Position numbers and translations under genes: made by a program | Assembly (NCBI GenBank): GCA_035500775.1 | Contig: DATJWY010000299.1 | Coordinates: 1 to 15,515 of the forward strand | Direction of reading: 5' to 3' | DNA length: 15,515 nt | Source of the DNA: DATJWY01 sp035500775 | GTDB lineage: Bacteria; Pseudomonadota; Alphaproteobacteria; Acetobacterales; Acetobacteraceae | Shown: positions 1-6,858 of the stretch, one piece after another | How the letters are laid out: each line of letters begins with the position of its first letter | Position numbering within the stretch: position 1 is the first letter of the stretch | Notes under the pieces: model-generated | Databases searched by the model: none | Seen by the model: only the letters and a program-made list of their open reading frames with translations | What the model was told of the DNA's origin: nothing

Positions 1-98
1 CGACCACCGAGATCTATACGCATGTCCTCGCCGAGCGCCTGCGCGCGCTGGTGGAGGCGCATCACCCGCTCGCCCGGGATGAGAGCGGCATAAGCTGA
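1..98 (+). CDS. xerD: Tyrosine recombinase XerD, C-terminal end (partial)
   Basis: Only the last 31 codons are inside the window, read in the third frame from base 3 to a TGA at 96-98. The peptide starts TTEIYTHVLAERLRALV and continues to a HHPLA tail. In XerC/XerD recombinases the Tyr of the TTxIYTHV motif is the nucleophile that attacks DNA at the dif site during chromosome-dimer resolution. The following ERLRxLV..HHPLA stretch matches XerD better than XerC, whose tail differs. A xerD-accA neighbourhood is common in alphaproteobacteria, which supports the call, although here a chemotaxis receptor gene separates the two. Seen: motif and stop. Inferred: the rest of the protein lies upstream of base 1. 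Confidence 0.82.
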   Translation, partial: TTEIYTHVLAERLRALVEAHHPLARDESGIS

Positions 99-171
99 AC
101 CGGATGCGGTTCGGCGGATAAAGCCCCTCCGGGCGTGGCCCTCCGGGGGCCGCATCACTCGCTTCGGAATT

Positions 172-187
172 ATCACGATTTCGTGAT
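172..187. promoter_or_regulatory. 16-bp inverted repeat upstream of the chemotaxis receptor gene, candidate operator
   Basis: ATCACGA (172-178) and TCGTGAT (181-187) are a perfect 7-bp inverted repeat separated by TT. The site sits in a short AT-richer patch between xerD and the receptor gene, about 120 bp before the receptor start. The size and symmetry suit a dimeric transcription factor. No regulator gene adjoins it, and I could not place a convincing -35/-10 pair, so the operator role is an inference. Confidence 0.35.
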
Positions 188-305
188 GAAGGCGGGCCCC
201 GCAAGTCCCGGTTAACGCGCGGCGGCCATCAATGCCTGCGGCACGTCGCGACCGTAGGGTCGTGACAAGCGCAACCTGTGCTGTGCGGGCGGTCGGAGGC
301 GTATG

Positions 306-1997
306 ATGTTCAGCAAATTCAATCACTTGAGTATTCGCGCGAAGGTCATTTCCGCCTTCGCGGTGGCGTTATGCTGCGCGGTCGGTCTGGGGCTGTTCGC
401 GATCAACGGCGTCAGACACATGAATGCGGACAGCGAGGACATCCGCATCAACTGGTTGCCCAGCATCCAGTTGCTCGGGGAGATGCGCGGTGCGGCGGAG
501 CGGGTGCGCCTCAACCAGGGTGCCATCTTGCTCGCCACGACCGAGGAGCAGCGCGCGATGGCGAAGCACCTCGTCGAGGAGCAGCGCGCCGCCTATGACA
601 AGATGCGACAGGAATACGAGTCGGCGATCTCCACGCCCGAGGAACGGCAGCTCGTAGATGTGATGGACGCGGCCCTGAGTAATTATCAGGAGCTGAGCCA
701 GCATTACGATCAGCTCATCGCGGCGGGCAAGCGCGACGAAGCCAGCGCCATTTTTATGGGCGACATGTTCGATAGCATGAAGAAGTTCCGGGACGCTCTG
801 CGGAAGGATTTCGACTTCAACGAAAGTGGCGGCCAGCGCGTCGCCGACGAGTCCGTCGCGAATGGCAATGCGACATATCACTGGATCCTGGTTGTCCTGG
901 GGCTGGCCGCCCTGATCTGCCTTGGCGCCGGCTGGACCATCGTGCACAGCGTCTCGCAGCCGATCGCGGCCATGACCGAGGCGATGGGCCGGCTCGCCCG
1001 CCGCGACATGACCGCGCAGATCATCGGCCTCGGCCGTGGCGACGAGATCGGCGCCATGGCGAAGGCGGTCGAGGTGTTCAAGGACAGCATGGTCGAGAGC
1101 GAGCGCCTCGCGGCCGCGCGGGCCGCCGAGCAGACGGCGAAGGAGCAGCGCACCAAGCTGGTCGGGGACCTTGTCGGTAATTTCGAAACCAAAGTGGGGC
1201 AGTTGGTCGGGCATCTTGCCGCCGCCTCGACGGAGCTGGAAGCCACCGCCCGGGCGATGACCGAATCCGCCAAGCAGACCGACCAGCAGGCGGGGACGGT
1301 GGCGTCGGCGGCCGAAGAGGCGAGCGTGAACGTGCAGACGGTCGCGTCGGCGGCGGAGGAGCTGACCGCGTCCATCGCCGAGATCACCCGGCGGGTGGCG
1401 GATTCGTCCAGGATCGCCAGCAAGGCGGCGGACGACGCCCAGCATACCGACGGCGTGGTGCGGGCGCTGGCGGAGAGCGCGCAGAAGATCGGCGACGTGG
1501 TGGGGCTGATCACCAGCATCGCCGGGCAGACCAACCTGCTGGCGCTGAACGCCACCATCGAGGCGGCGCGGGCCGGGGATGCCGGCAAGGGCTTCGCCGT
1601 GGTGGCGAGCGAGGTGAAGAGCCTCGCCAACCAGACCGCGAAGGCGACCGAGGAAATCGGCGAGCAGGTGCGCCAGATCCAGGGCGCCACCGGCGAGGCG
1701 GTCAAGGCCATCGAGAGCATCGTCTCGACGATCGGGGAGATGAGCGCGATCGCGACCGCCATCGCCGCCGCGGTGGAGGAACAAGGCGCGGCGACGCAGG
1801 AGATCGCCCGCAACGTGCAGCAGGCCGCGACCGGCACCAAGGACGTCACGCTCAACATCGCGACCGTCAGCCAGGCGGCGTCCGAGACCGGCGCCTCGGC
1901 TTCCCAGGTGCTGGATGCGTCCACGGAGCTGTCCCGCCGGTCGGAGCAGCTCTCCGCCGAGGTCAACAGCTTCACCACGGCGGTGCGCGCCGCCTGA
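306..1997 (+). CDS. Methyl-accepting chemotaxis protein with four-helix-bundle-type sensor domain
   Basis: This is a transmembrane chemoreceptor of about 563 residues that would pass a ligand signal to the CheA-CheW complex. Order of parts: TM1 at about 15-35; a mostly helical periplasmic sensor at about 36-192, resembling the 4HB_MCP type; TM2 at about 193-213; a HAMP linker to about 266; and a long helical signalling domain to the C-terminus. The signalling hairpin tip is clear at about 406-440 (GQTNLLALNATIEAARAG, then GKGFAVVASEVKSLA). There is no C-terminal CheR-binding pentapeptide and no PAS domain. Two ATGs lie in tandem at 303 and 306. A GGAGG at 295-299 is only 3 nt from the first but 6 nt from the second, so I choose 306. 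No che gene is nearby, so it looks like an orphan receptor placed between xerD and accA. The ligand cannot be told. Confidence 0.93.
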   Translation: MFSKFNHLSIRAKVISAFAVALCCAVGLGLFAINGVRHMNADSEDIRINWLPSIQLLGEMRGAAERVRLNQGAILLATTEEQRAMAKHLVEEQRAAYDKMRQEYESAISTPEERQLVDVMDAALSNYQELSQHYDQLIAAGKRDEASAIFMGDMFDSMKKFRDALRKDFDFNESGGQRVADESVANGNATYHWILVVLGLAALICLGAGWTIVHSVSQPIAAMTEAMGRLARRDMTAQIIGLGRGDEIGAMAKAVEVFKDSMVESERLAAARAAEQTAKEQRTKLVGDLVGNFETKVGQLVGHLAAASTELEATARAMTESAKQTDQQAGTVASAAEEASVNVQTVASAAEELTASIAEITRRVADSSRIASKAADDAQHTDGVVRALAESAQKIGDVVGLITSIAGQTNLLALNATIEAARAGDAGKGFAVVASEVKSLANQTAKATEEIGEQVRQIQGATGEAVKAIESIVSTIGEMSAIATAIAAAVEEQGAATQEIARNVQQAATGTKDVTLNIATVSQAASETGASASQVLDASTELSRRSEQLSAEVNSFTTAVRAA

Positions 1998-2004
1998 TCC
2001 CGGC

Positions 2005-2045
2005 CCGGCCGTCCCCCGCCGCCAGGGTGGCGAGGGGGCGGCCGG
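2005..2045 (+). terminator. GC-rich hairpin after the chemotaxis receptor gene
   Basis: Arms 2005-2016 and 2034-2045 pair over 12 positions with one G-U, around a 17-nt loop, starting 7 nt after the stop codon. There is no U-tract, which is common in high-GC genomes. Probable transcription terminator or 3'-end stabiliser. Confidence 0.45.
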
Positions 2046-2160
2046 CACCGTGGTCAGTGTCGCCTGGGGGCCGCGCGGCGCGCATCCTTGCGTCGCGCGG
2101 AGCGGTTCCGGGCGAGGGGTGTCTTCCGGCCGTCGCGCGCCAGTGCTAAAGCGCGCCACC

Positions 2161-3120
2161 ATGCGCCACTTCCTCGACTTCGAAAAACCCATCGCCGAGC
2201 TTGAGACCAAGATCGACGAACTCCGGAAGATGTCGGACCCGAATGGGATCAACATCGCCGAGGAAATCGCGAAGCTGACCGACAAGGCGGATAAGCAGCT
2301 TCGCGCCACCTACGCGAAGCTGAACGCTTGGCAAAAGACCCAGGTGGCGCGGCACCCGGACCGCCCGCAGGCGCTGGACTATGTGCGCGGTCTGCTCACC
2401 GACTGGACCCCGCTCGCCGGCGACCGCGCCTTTGCCGATGACGCCGCCATCATCGGCGGCCTGGGCCGTTTCCGTGGCCGCTCGGTTGTCGTTCTCGGCA
2501 CCGAGAAGGGCACCGACACCGAAACCCGCGTGCTGCACAATTTCGGCATGGCGCGGCCGGAGGGCTACCGCAAGGCGCAGCGCCTGATTGCCCTCGCCAG
2601 CCATTTCGGCCTGCCGCTGATCACCTTCGTGGACACGCCGGGCGCATTCCCGGGCATCGACGCCGAGGCGCGCGGCCAGGCCGAGGCCATTGCCCGCACC
2701 ATCGAGGCCTGCCTGGAAGCGCCGGTGCCGATCGTCGCCACGGTGATCGGCGAGGGCGGCTCCGGCGGCGCCGTGGCCCTGGCGGCCGGCGACCGGGTGC
2801 TGATGCTGGAGCATGCGGTCTATTCGGTGATCTCGCCCGAGGGCTGCGCCTCGATCCTCTGGCGCGACGCCTCCCAGGCCTCGCTCGCCGCCGAGGCGCT
2901 GAAGCTCACCGCGCAGGACCTGAAGGCGCAGCGCCTGATCGACCAGATCATCCTCGAGCCGCTGGGCGGCGCGCATCGCGACCCTGCCGGGACCGTGACG
3001 ACGGTGGGCAATGTGGTCGAGGCAGCGCTGACGCCGCTGCTCGGGATGGATGGCGCGGCGCTGCGGGCGAAGCGCCGGGAGAAATTCCTGGCCCTGGGCC
3101 GCGAGCCGCAAGCGAGCTAG
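2161..3120 (+). CDS. accA: Acetyl-CoA carboxylase carboxyltransferase subunit alpha
   Basis: AccA pairs with AccD to move the carboxyl group from carboxybiotin to acetyl-CoA, giving malonyl-CoA for fatty acid synthesis in the cytoplasm. The product is 319 residues, the usual length for the family. It starts MRHFLDFEKPIAELE, typical of AccA N-termini. Family motifs visible are FGMARPEGYRKA (128-139), DTPGAFPGIDAE (158-169), the oxyanion-type GEGGSGGA (197-204) and SVISPEGCASILW (222-234). The reading frame is open upstream to 1915, but conservation begins at the ATG at 2161, so I use that. No strong Shine-Dalgarno is visible before it (AAAGCGCGCCACC). It follows a receptor gene with a hairpin between them, so it probably has its own promoter. 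It is convergent with the DUF2244 gene across a block of palindromic repeats. Confidence 0.95.
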   Translation: MRHFLDFEKPIAELETKIDELRKMSDPNGINIAEEIAKLTDKADKQLRATYAKLNAWQKTQVARHPDRPQALDYVRGLLTDWTPLAGDRAFADDAAIIGGLGRFRGRSVVVLGTEKGTDTETRVLHNFGMARPEGYRKAQRLIALASHFGLPLITFVDTPGAFPGIDAEARGQAEAIARTIEACLEAPVPIVATVIGEGGSGGAVALAAGDRVLMLEHAVYSVISPEGCASILWRDASQASLAAEALKLTAQDLKAQRLIDQIILEPLGGAHRDPAGTVTTVGNVVEAALTPLLGMDGAALRAKRREKFLALGREPQAS

Positions 3121-3133
3121 GAAGAAGGGAAGG

Positions 3134-3257
3134 CCAGGGCTCTGCCCTGGACCCGCTGGGGCCGTACGGCCCCAGACCCCATGACTTTAAGGAAATCAAA
3201 CAGTTGGGGGGCTGGGGCCTCAAGGCCCCAGTGGGGGCAGGGGGCAAAGCCCCCTGG
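3134..3257. repeat. Palindromic repeat family R1, locus I (inverted pair of units)
   Basis: Two R1 units face each other. The left unit has hairpin A (CCAGGGC 3134-3140 / GCCCTGG 3144-3150), then ACCC, then hairpin B, the perfect 20-mer CTGGGGCCGTACGGCCCCAG (3156-3175), then ACCCC. An AT-rich linker (3181-3205) follows. The right unit is the mirror image: hairpin B' (3212-3231, 9-bp stem) and hairpin A' (CAGGGGGC 3238-3245 / GCCCCCTG 3249-3256). The same parts recur at three other loci in this window. The block fills the convergent gap between accA and the DUF2244 gene. Smaller hairpins follow at 3264-3286 and 3295-3307. It resembles REP/BIME elements in layout; I see no sequence link to a known family. 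Confidence 0.85.
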
Positions 3258-3319
3258 TCTTGAAGCGGCAAAGACTGAGGGCCGCTGATATTATGGGGCA
3301 GTGCCCCGAAACCCGCCAT

Positions 3320-3820
3320 TCACTCCCGCAACTGCGGATTATCAAAGCGCGGATTCCGTGCCGCATGCAGCGCCGCCGCGAGTGACGTGGCGAGATCGCG
3401 TTTCTCGCTCTCCCCGAGCCGCGCCGCCACCTCCTCTCGCACGCCTCGCGCGGCAAGGATGAGGGCCGGCACCCGCCCCGGTCGCTCGGTGAGATCAACC
3501 CGCAGCCAGGGCGCCGGCAGGGCGCGTTCCTGATGCGCCCCGGCGCGGTCGGTGCGGATGATGCGGAGCGTAGCCGCGGTCAGGCGCAGCACCTCGCTTT
3601 CCCGCCGGTCGCGCGCGTTGTACCGCAGCAGCGCCGCCGCCAGCACCACATCGGCGCCGTTGAAGCCGGCCACCGGCCAGGCGCCGAGCCACCAGAACAG
3701 GGTTGAGATCAGCGCGCCGAGGCCGAGGAGCGCGCCGGCGACGATCATCACCCCGCGTCGCGACAGGCTGCGATGCGGGACGATGACCGCCTCGAACAGC
3801 AGCCTTTCGGGTTCCGCCAT
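3320..3820 (-). CDS. DUF2244 domain-containing membrane protein
   Basis: A 166-residue protein with two membrane segments near the N-terminus (about 22-44 and 46-66), followed by a soluble C-terminal part. The layout PHRSLS (15-20), GAWPVAGFNGADVVL (46-60) and a charged RYNARDRRESEVL stretch (66-78) matches the DUF2244 family of alphaproteobacteria, whose function is unknown. DUF2244 genes are often found beside nth, as here, where the two are divergent with 77 bp between starts. The start ATG is at 3820; only a weak GCGGAA precedes it. A short direct repeat TGTCATCGC (3850-3858 and 3864-3872) lies in the shared upstream region and could be regulatory, but this is weak. No catalytic motif is visible. 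Confidence 0.8.
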   Translation of the reverse strand: MAEPERLLFEAVIVPHRSLSRRGVMIVAGALLGLGALISTLFWWLGAWPVAGFNGADVVLAAALLRYNARDRRESEVLRLTAATLRIIRTDRAGAHQERALPAPWLRVDLTERPGRVPALILAARGVREEVAARLGESEKRDLATSLAAALHAARNPRFDNPQLRE

Positions 3821-3897
3821 GGTTCCGCATATGGGCGGGGGCGCGGCCGTGTCATCGCCTGCTTGTCATCGCGCGGGGCGGCGGGCATGAACCGGGC

Positions 3898-4677
3898 ATG
3901 CCGACCAAACCGCGCTCCGCCCGTCGCGACTCATCCTCCGGCGGGGATGCGCCGAAACCGGCCCGCGCGGGCCGGCGGGCCAGGCCGGCGCCGCCCCCCG
4001 CGCAAGATGCCGGCGCCGCCAGCCTGGGCGGCGTCATGCCGGACGAGAATGTGCGCCCGTTCCTGGAGGCGCTCGCCCGCGCCAACCCGGATGCCAGGAG
4101 CGAGCTTAACTACACCGACCCCTATACCCTGCTCGTCGCCGTGGTGCTCTCCGCGCAGGCGACGGATGCGTCGGTGAACCGCGTGACCCGCCCCCTGTTC
4201 GCCGCCGCGCCCAACCCGGCCGCCATGGCGGCGCTGGGGGATGAGGGGGTCGGCCGGCATATCCGCTCGATCGGTCTCTGGCAGGGCAAGGCGCGGAACG
4301 TGGTGGAACTCTCCCGCCTGCTGATCGAGCGGCATGGCGGCATGGTGCCGCATGACAGGGAGGCGCTGGAGGCGCTGCCTGGAGTCGGGCGCAAGACAGC
4401 GAACGTGGTGCTGAACGTCGCCTTCGGGGAAAGCACGATGGCGGTGGATACCCACATCTTCCGGCTTGGCAACCGCACCGGCCTCGCCCCCGGCGCCACG
4501 CCGCGCGCGGTGGAGGACCGGCTGGTGGCGCGGATTCCCCCCGATATGCTGCGGCCGGCGCATCATTGGCTGATCCTGCACGGGCGCTATGTCTGCAAGG
4601 CGCGCAAGCCGGAATGCTGGCGCTGCGTCGCCGCGCCCTGGTGCGGGTATCCGGCCAAGACTCCGGCGCCGGGGTAG
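3898..4677 (+). CDS. nth: Endonuclease III (DNA glycosylase/AP lyase)
   Basis: Nth removes oxidised pyrimidines from DNA and nicks the abasic site in base excision repair. Visible are the helix-hairpin-helix LPGVGRKTANVV (160-171) with catalytic Lys166, the catalytic Asp184 in VDTHIFR, and the [4Fe-4S] cysteines C233-x6-C240-x2-C243-x5-C249. Lys166, Asp184 and Cys233 each lie exactly 46 residues after the E. coli residues (120, 138, 187), so the core is colinear with E. coli Nth and the first 46 residues are an added tail rich in Arg, Ala and Pro. An in-frame ATG at 4036 (MPDENVRPFLEAL) would give the standard 213-residue form. Neither start has a strong Shine-Dalgarno; the long form is listed because the frame is open and GC3-rich. 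It is convergent with the DUF4239 gene. Confidence 0.94.
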   Translation: MPTKPRSARRDSSSGGDAPKPARAGRRARPAPPPAQDAGAASLGGVMPDENVRPFLEALARANPDARSELNYTDPYTLLVAVVLSAQATDASVNRVTRPLFAAAPNPAAMAALGDEGVGRHIRSIGLWQGKARNVVELSRLLIERHGGMVPHDREALEALPGVGRKTANVVLNVAFGESTMAVDTHIFRLGNRTGLAPGATPRAVEDRLVARIPPDMLRPAHHWLILHGRYVCKARKPECWRCVAAPWCGYPAKTPAPG

Positions 4678-4702
4678 GGGCGCGGTCCGTGCGCGGTAAG
4701 GT

Positions 4703-4755
4703 CAGGGGGCTTTGCCCCCTGGACCCCCACTGGGGCCTTGAGGCCCCAGACCCCC
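4703..4755 (+). repeat. Palindromic repeat family R1, locus II
   Basis: Hairpin A is CAGGGGGC (4703-4710) / GCCCCCTG (4714-4721) with a TTT loop. GGACCCCCA follows, then hairpin B at 4730-4749 (CTGGGGCCT and AGGCCCCAG around TG), then ACCCCC. The AT-richer linker GTTTGATTCAA and a G-run come next, as in the other R1 loci, but instead of a mirror unit the sequence continues into repeat R2. It starts 25 nt after the nth stop, in the convergent gap between nth and the DUF4239 gene. Confidence 0.8.
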
Positions 4756-4777
4756 AACCGTTTGATTCAAGGGGGCT

Positions 4778-4849
4778 GGGGCGGAGTGGTGAAGGTTCCG
4801 CCGCTCCGCGGGAGCGGTGGAATGGCTATGGAGGGAGAGCCCCGGCCTT
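4778..4849 (-). repeat. Repeat R2, minus-oriented copy
   Basis: Read on the minus strand, this 72-bp stretch aligns with 6777-6850 on the plus strand at roughly 85 % identity. The best-kept part is GCCATTCCACCGCTCC, one variable base, then GCGGAGCGGCGGAACCTT. The core folds into a hairpin (CCGCTCC / GGAGCGG). The two copies are inverted relative to each other and flank the DUF4239-MAPEG segment. Confidence 0.8.
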
Positions 4850-4923
4850 GGTTGACCGGTCAGGACGCACGGTGGTTGGAATTAGAACGAAGCGCCGTTG
4901 CTGAGTCCCCGCCACAATTTTAA

Positions 4924-5709
4924 CTAACGGTTGATTGCCTCCATGGCGTGACGCATGGCCTCGCTGGAGATTCGGATCGGGAAGCCGGATATGGGGATGA
5001 TGCCCCCGAACGGGCTCTCCAGGTCCAGGACCATCTTGAATGCGGATGCAATCGCAAACGCACACAGGAGCAGGGTGATGGCCACCGTGACATTCCTTGG
5101 TGCGAACAGACCGAAACTGGCGAACAGGATGGTGAGCCATGTTACGACCCCGACGAGGAATGGCCCTGGAATAACGGAGGTCATCTTTTGCTGGGCCAGT
5201 ACCCACCGCGCGTTGTTCACCTGGTCCGCGAGTTGCAACGCCTCGGTGCTCAGCAAGCGCTGGTGGTCATCGTGAGGCTTAAGGGCTGAAACCAGGTCCT
5301 GCACCTGCTCCAGCGTTTTGAGGGACGCTGGATTGTCCATGCTCGGCTTCTTATTCATTTCCTGTGGGAACAGGTCATCGAATTTCATCGTCGTGTAGTG
5401 CTGAAGGGCATCCCGAGCGGCGTCAGCTTCCGGCCCGTAGCGGCGCAGTACCCGGTCCAGTTGAATAATATCCGAAGATAGCTGCGTTATCTCACTATTC
5501 CTGGTCGCGAACGAGTTACTGGCATTCGATATCAAAAAACTGATCACCAGCGCCGACATGGTTCCCACCACGGCCATGGAAACGCCGATCACCCCCCGCG
5601 CTTCGTTGCTCGCGTGATGAGGGGGCAGAAGCGAGCCGACCAGCATGCCCAACATGGCGCCGGAGAAGATGGTGCACAGGATAACAAAGCCGATCTGGAA
5701 CGCGTTCAT
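4924..5709 (-). CDS. DUF4239 (bestrophin-like domain) membrane protein
   Basis: A 261-residue inner-membrane protein with four predicted membrane segments in two pairs (about 4-28 and 38-60; 181-203 and 207-229) and a soluble helical middle. The middle begins SNASNSFATRNSEITQLSSD, continues to LDRVLRRYGPEADAARDAL (84-102), and the protein ends after ESPFGGIIPIS (231-241). This is the pattern of the DUF4239 'bestrophin-like' family, whose function is not established; channel activity should not be assumed. The frame is open to an ATG at 5748, but the ATG at 5709 (MNAFQIGF) has GGGGA at 5716-5720 with 6-nt spacing and puts the first membrane segment at the N-terminus, so I use it. Its codons and flanks are richer in A and T than the housekeeping genes around it, and repeats lie on both sides of the segment, which hints at acquisition. 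Confidence 0.75.
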   Translation of the reverse strand: MNAFQIGFVILCTIFSGAMLGMLVGSLLPPHHASNEARGVIGVSMAVVGTMSALVISFLISNASNSFATRNSEITQLSSDIIQLDRVLRRYGPEADAARDALQHYTTMKFDDLFPQEMNKKPSMDNPASLKTLEQVQDLVSALKPHDDHQRLLSTEALQLADQVNNARWVLAQQKMTSVIPGPFLVGVVTWLTILFASFGLFAPRNVTVAITLLLCAFAIASAFKMVLDLESPFGGIIPISGFPIRISSEAMRHAMEAINR

Positions 5710-5726
5710 TGTTCGTCCCCAGGCTG

Positions 5727-5743
5727 ACGCATCTTGGATGCGT
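5727..5743. promoter_or_regulatory. Perfect 7-bp inverted repeat just upstream of the DUF4239 gene
   Basis: ACGCATC (5727-5733), TTG, GATGCGT (5737-5743). The octamer GCATCTTG is also directly repeated (5729-5736 and 5745-5752). The site is 18-34 bp before the chosen DUF4239 start, so it could be an operator or a hairpin in the leader. If translation began at 5748 it would be inside the gene. No promoter is clearly visible. Confidence 0.35.
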
Positions 5744-5827
5744 TGCATCTTGTGTCATGGCCGTGCTCGGCATGTCTAAACGAATCCTCGTTGCGCGCTT
5801 CCGAACGACAGCACCCAAAGATCGCGG

Positions 5828-6151
5828 ATGCAGCGAAGAAAACAAAAGGATTCCAGCGGCCGCGGGATCGACGAGGCCGAGGCGCGGGCGATCGAGACCG
5901 CCGTGCCGCCGGGCGACGAGAACCCGAATTCCATCGTCCACATCAAGGGGAGCGGTGCGAAGGAGGAGCTCGCCGAGATCCACGACGCGGCGATGGCGCA
6001 CTTGCCCAACGTCTCCAACGCGTCCCAGCCAGGCGCCTCAAGCCGACCCAGGTCGTCGAGCGATCGACGGCTCGGAGCGGCGAGGCATCCGCTGGACTGC
6101 GGCGGCCTCGCTCCTTCCACGATGTCTCCGCTGCAAAGGAAACACCCATGA
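5828..6151 (+). CDS. Possible small hypothetical gene or gene remnant
   Basis: A 107-codon frame that I cannot assign to a family. Its middle (about 5868-6027) has strongly GC-rich third positions and a natural-looking acidic sequence, GIDEAEARAIETAVPPGDEN, then NSIVHIKGSGAKEELAEIHD. The first 13 codons and the last 40 or so lose this signal and become Arg/Ser-rich, as expected if a real gene has been cut at both ends or frameshifted near 6027. No Shine-Dalgarno precedes the ATG. The frame runs 4 nt into the MAPEG gene, so a translated leader is an alternative. I regard a decayed fragment as most likely. Confidence 0.28.
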   Translation: MQRRKQKDSSGRGIDEAEARAIETAVPPGDENPNSIVHIKGSGAKEELAEIHDAAMAHLPNVSNASQPGASSRPRSSSDRRLGAARHPLDCGGLAPSTMSPLQRKHP

Positions 6152-6579
6152 CCATTCCGCAATGGGTCCTGCTCGGCTTCGCGGGGTGGACGCTGGTTGT
6201 GCTGTTCGGAACGATCGGCGTCTATCGATGGTCCAGAATTCTCACGGGCCGTGCGAGAATATCCGAATGGCGGGCTGACGCGCCTCAGGGAAGCGAATTG
6301 TATCGCCGGGCGATGAGGGCGCATCTCAATTGCGTCGAGAACCTACCCGTGTATGGCGCCATCGTCTTCTGCGCATCTGTCGCTGGCGCAAGAGGGGCTT
6401 TTCTGGACGCGCTCGCCATCGCGTTTTTGGCGGCGCGAATCTGCCAGACGATCGTGCATGTCGCGTTTGTTCAATCCGATTTTGTCGCCTCGGTGCGCTT
6501 TGCATTGTTTTTCGTGCAGGCCGTCTGCATGGTGGCCATGGGAATTTCGGTGGCGGCGTCAGCAGCGGCTGGATCGTAG
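6148..6579 (+). CDS. MAPEG family membrane protein
   Basis: A 143-residue integral membrane protein with four hydrophobic segments (about 5-27, 64-81, 84-105, 112-138). The family hallmark RAHLNCVENLPVYGAIV (57-73), which carries the conserved Arg, Asn and Glu of the glutathione-binding region, is present. MAPEG members include microsomal glutathione S-transferases and leukotriene C4 synthase; bacterial members are mostly untested, so the substrate is unknown. The frame is open upstream to 5734, but that part is Arg-rich shadow sequence. The ATG at 6148 has AAAGGA at 6135-6140 with 7-nt spacing and starts a hydrophobic N-terminus, which decides the start. It stands alone on its strand and is convergent with anmK across a repeat block. 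Confidence 0.82.
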   Translation: MTIPQWVLLGFAGWTLVVLFGTIGVYRWSRILTGRARISEWRADAPQGSELYRRAMRAHLNCVENLPVYGAIVFCASVAGARGAFLDALAIAFLAARICQTIVHVAFVQSDFVASVRFALFFVQAVCMVAMGISVAASAAAGS

Positions 6580-6624
6580 GAAATGGCCGAAAATGTCGGC
6601 TCTTCCAATGGTTAGCCCCAGTTC

Positions 6625-6642
6625 GCTTTCGGCGTCGAAAGC
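6625..6642 (+). terminator. Short hairpin after the MAPEG gene
   Basis: GCTTTCG (6625-6631) and CGAAAGC (6636-6642) form a perfect 7-bp stem with a GCGT loop, 45 nt after the MAPEG stop. No U-tract follows. A second small hairpin, AGGCG/CGCCT, lies at 6665-6678. Possible terminator. Confidence 0.35.
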
Positions 6643-6776
6643 AGACCCAATGGTGCAGGTGGTGAGGCGCAACCGCCTACACTCTCATCGTTGCAGCCGC
6701 AGCGGCGACGGCATCCGGCCTTTGGTCGGAAGCGGTGACTACGAACACCAACGGCATTATTGATTGACCTGCCTGA

Positions 6777-6850
6777 AAGGCCAGGGACTTTCCCTCCGTG
6801 GCCATTCCACCGCTCCTGCGGAGCGGCGGAACCTTGGGCCACTCCGCCTC
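6777..6850 (+). repeat. Repeat R2, plus-oriented copy
   Basis: This 74-bp stretch matches the minus strand of 4778-4849 at roughly 85 % identity. The core hairpin is CCGCTCC (6810-6816) / GGAGCGG (6820-6826), extended by TTCC/GGAA beyond one mismatch. Its first 25 bp, with the GGGA/TCCC hairpin, also resemble the R1 hairpin A copy at 7098-7122 in inverted orientation. Confidence 0.8.
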
Positions 6851-6858
6851 TGGACCCC

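Noticed and set aside
1915..2160. In-frame upstream extension of accA
   Set aside because: The frame overlaps the end of the MCP gene and its translation is Arg/Pro/Ser-rich; AccA conservation begins at the ATG at 2161.
369..2309. A 646-codon open frame on the minus strand across the MCP gene
   Set aside because: It is an antisense shadow caused by high GC at third positions; the plus-strand MCP has complete domain structure and the antisense peptide is Arg/His/Gly-rich with no family motif.
5734..6147. In-frame upstream extension of the MAPEG gene
   Set aside because: The translated part is Arg-rich shadow sequence, while the ATG at 6148 has a Shine-Dalgarno and begins the first membrane helix.
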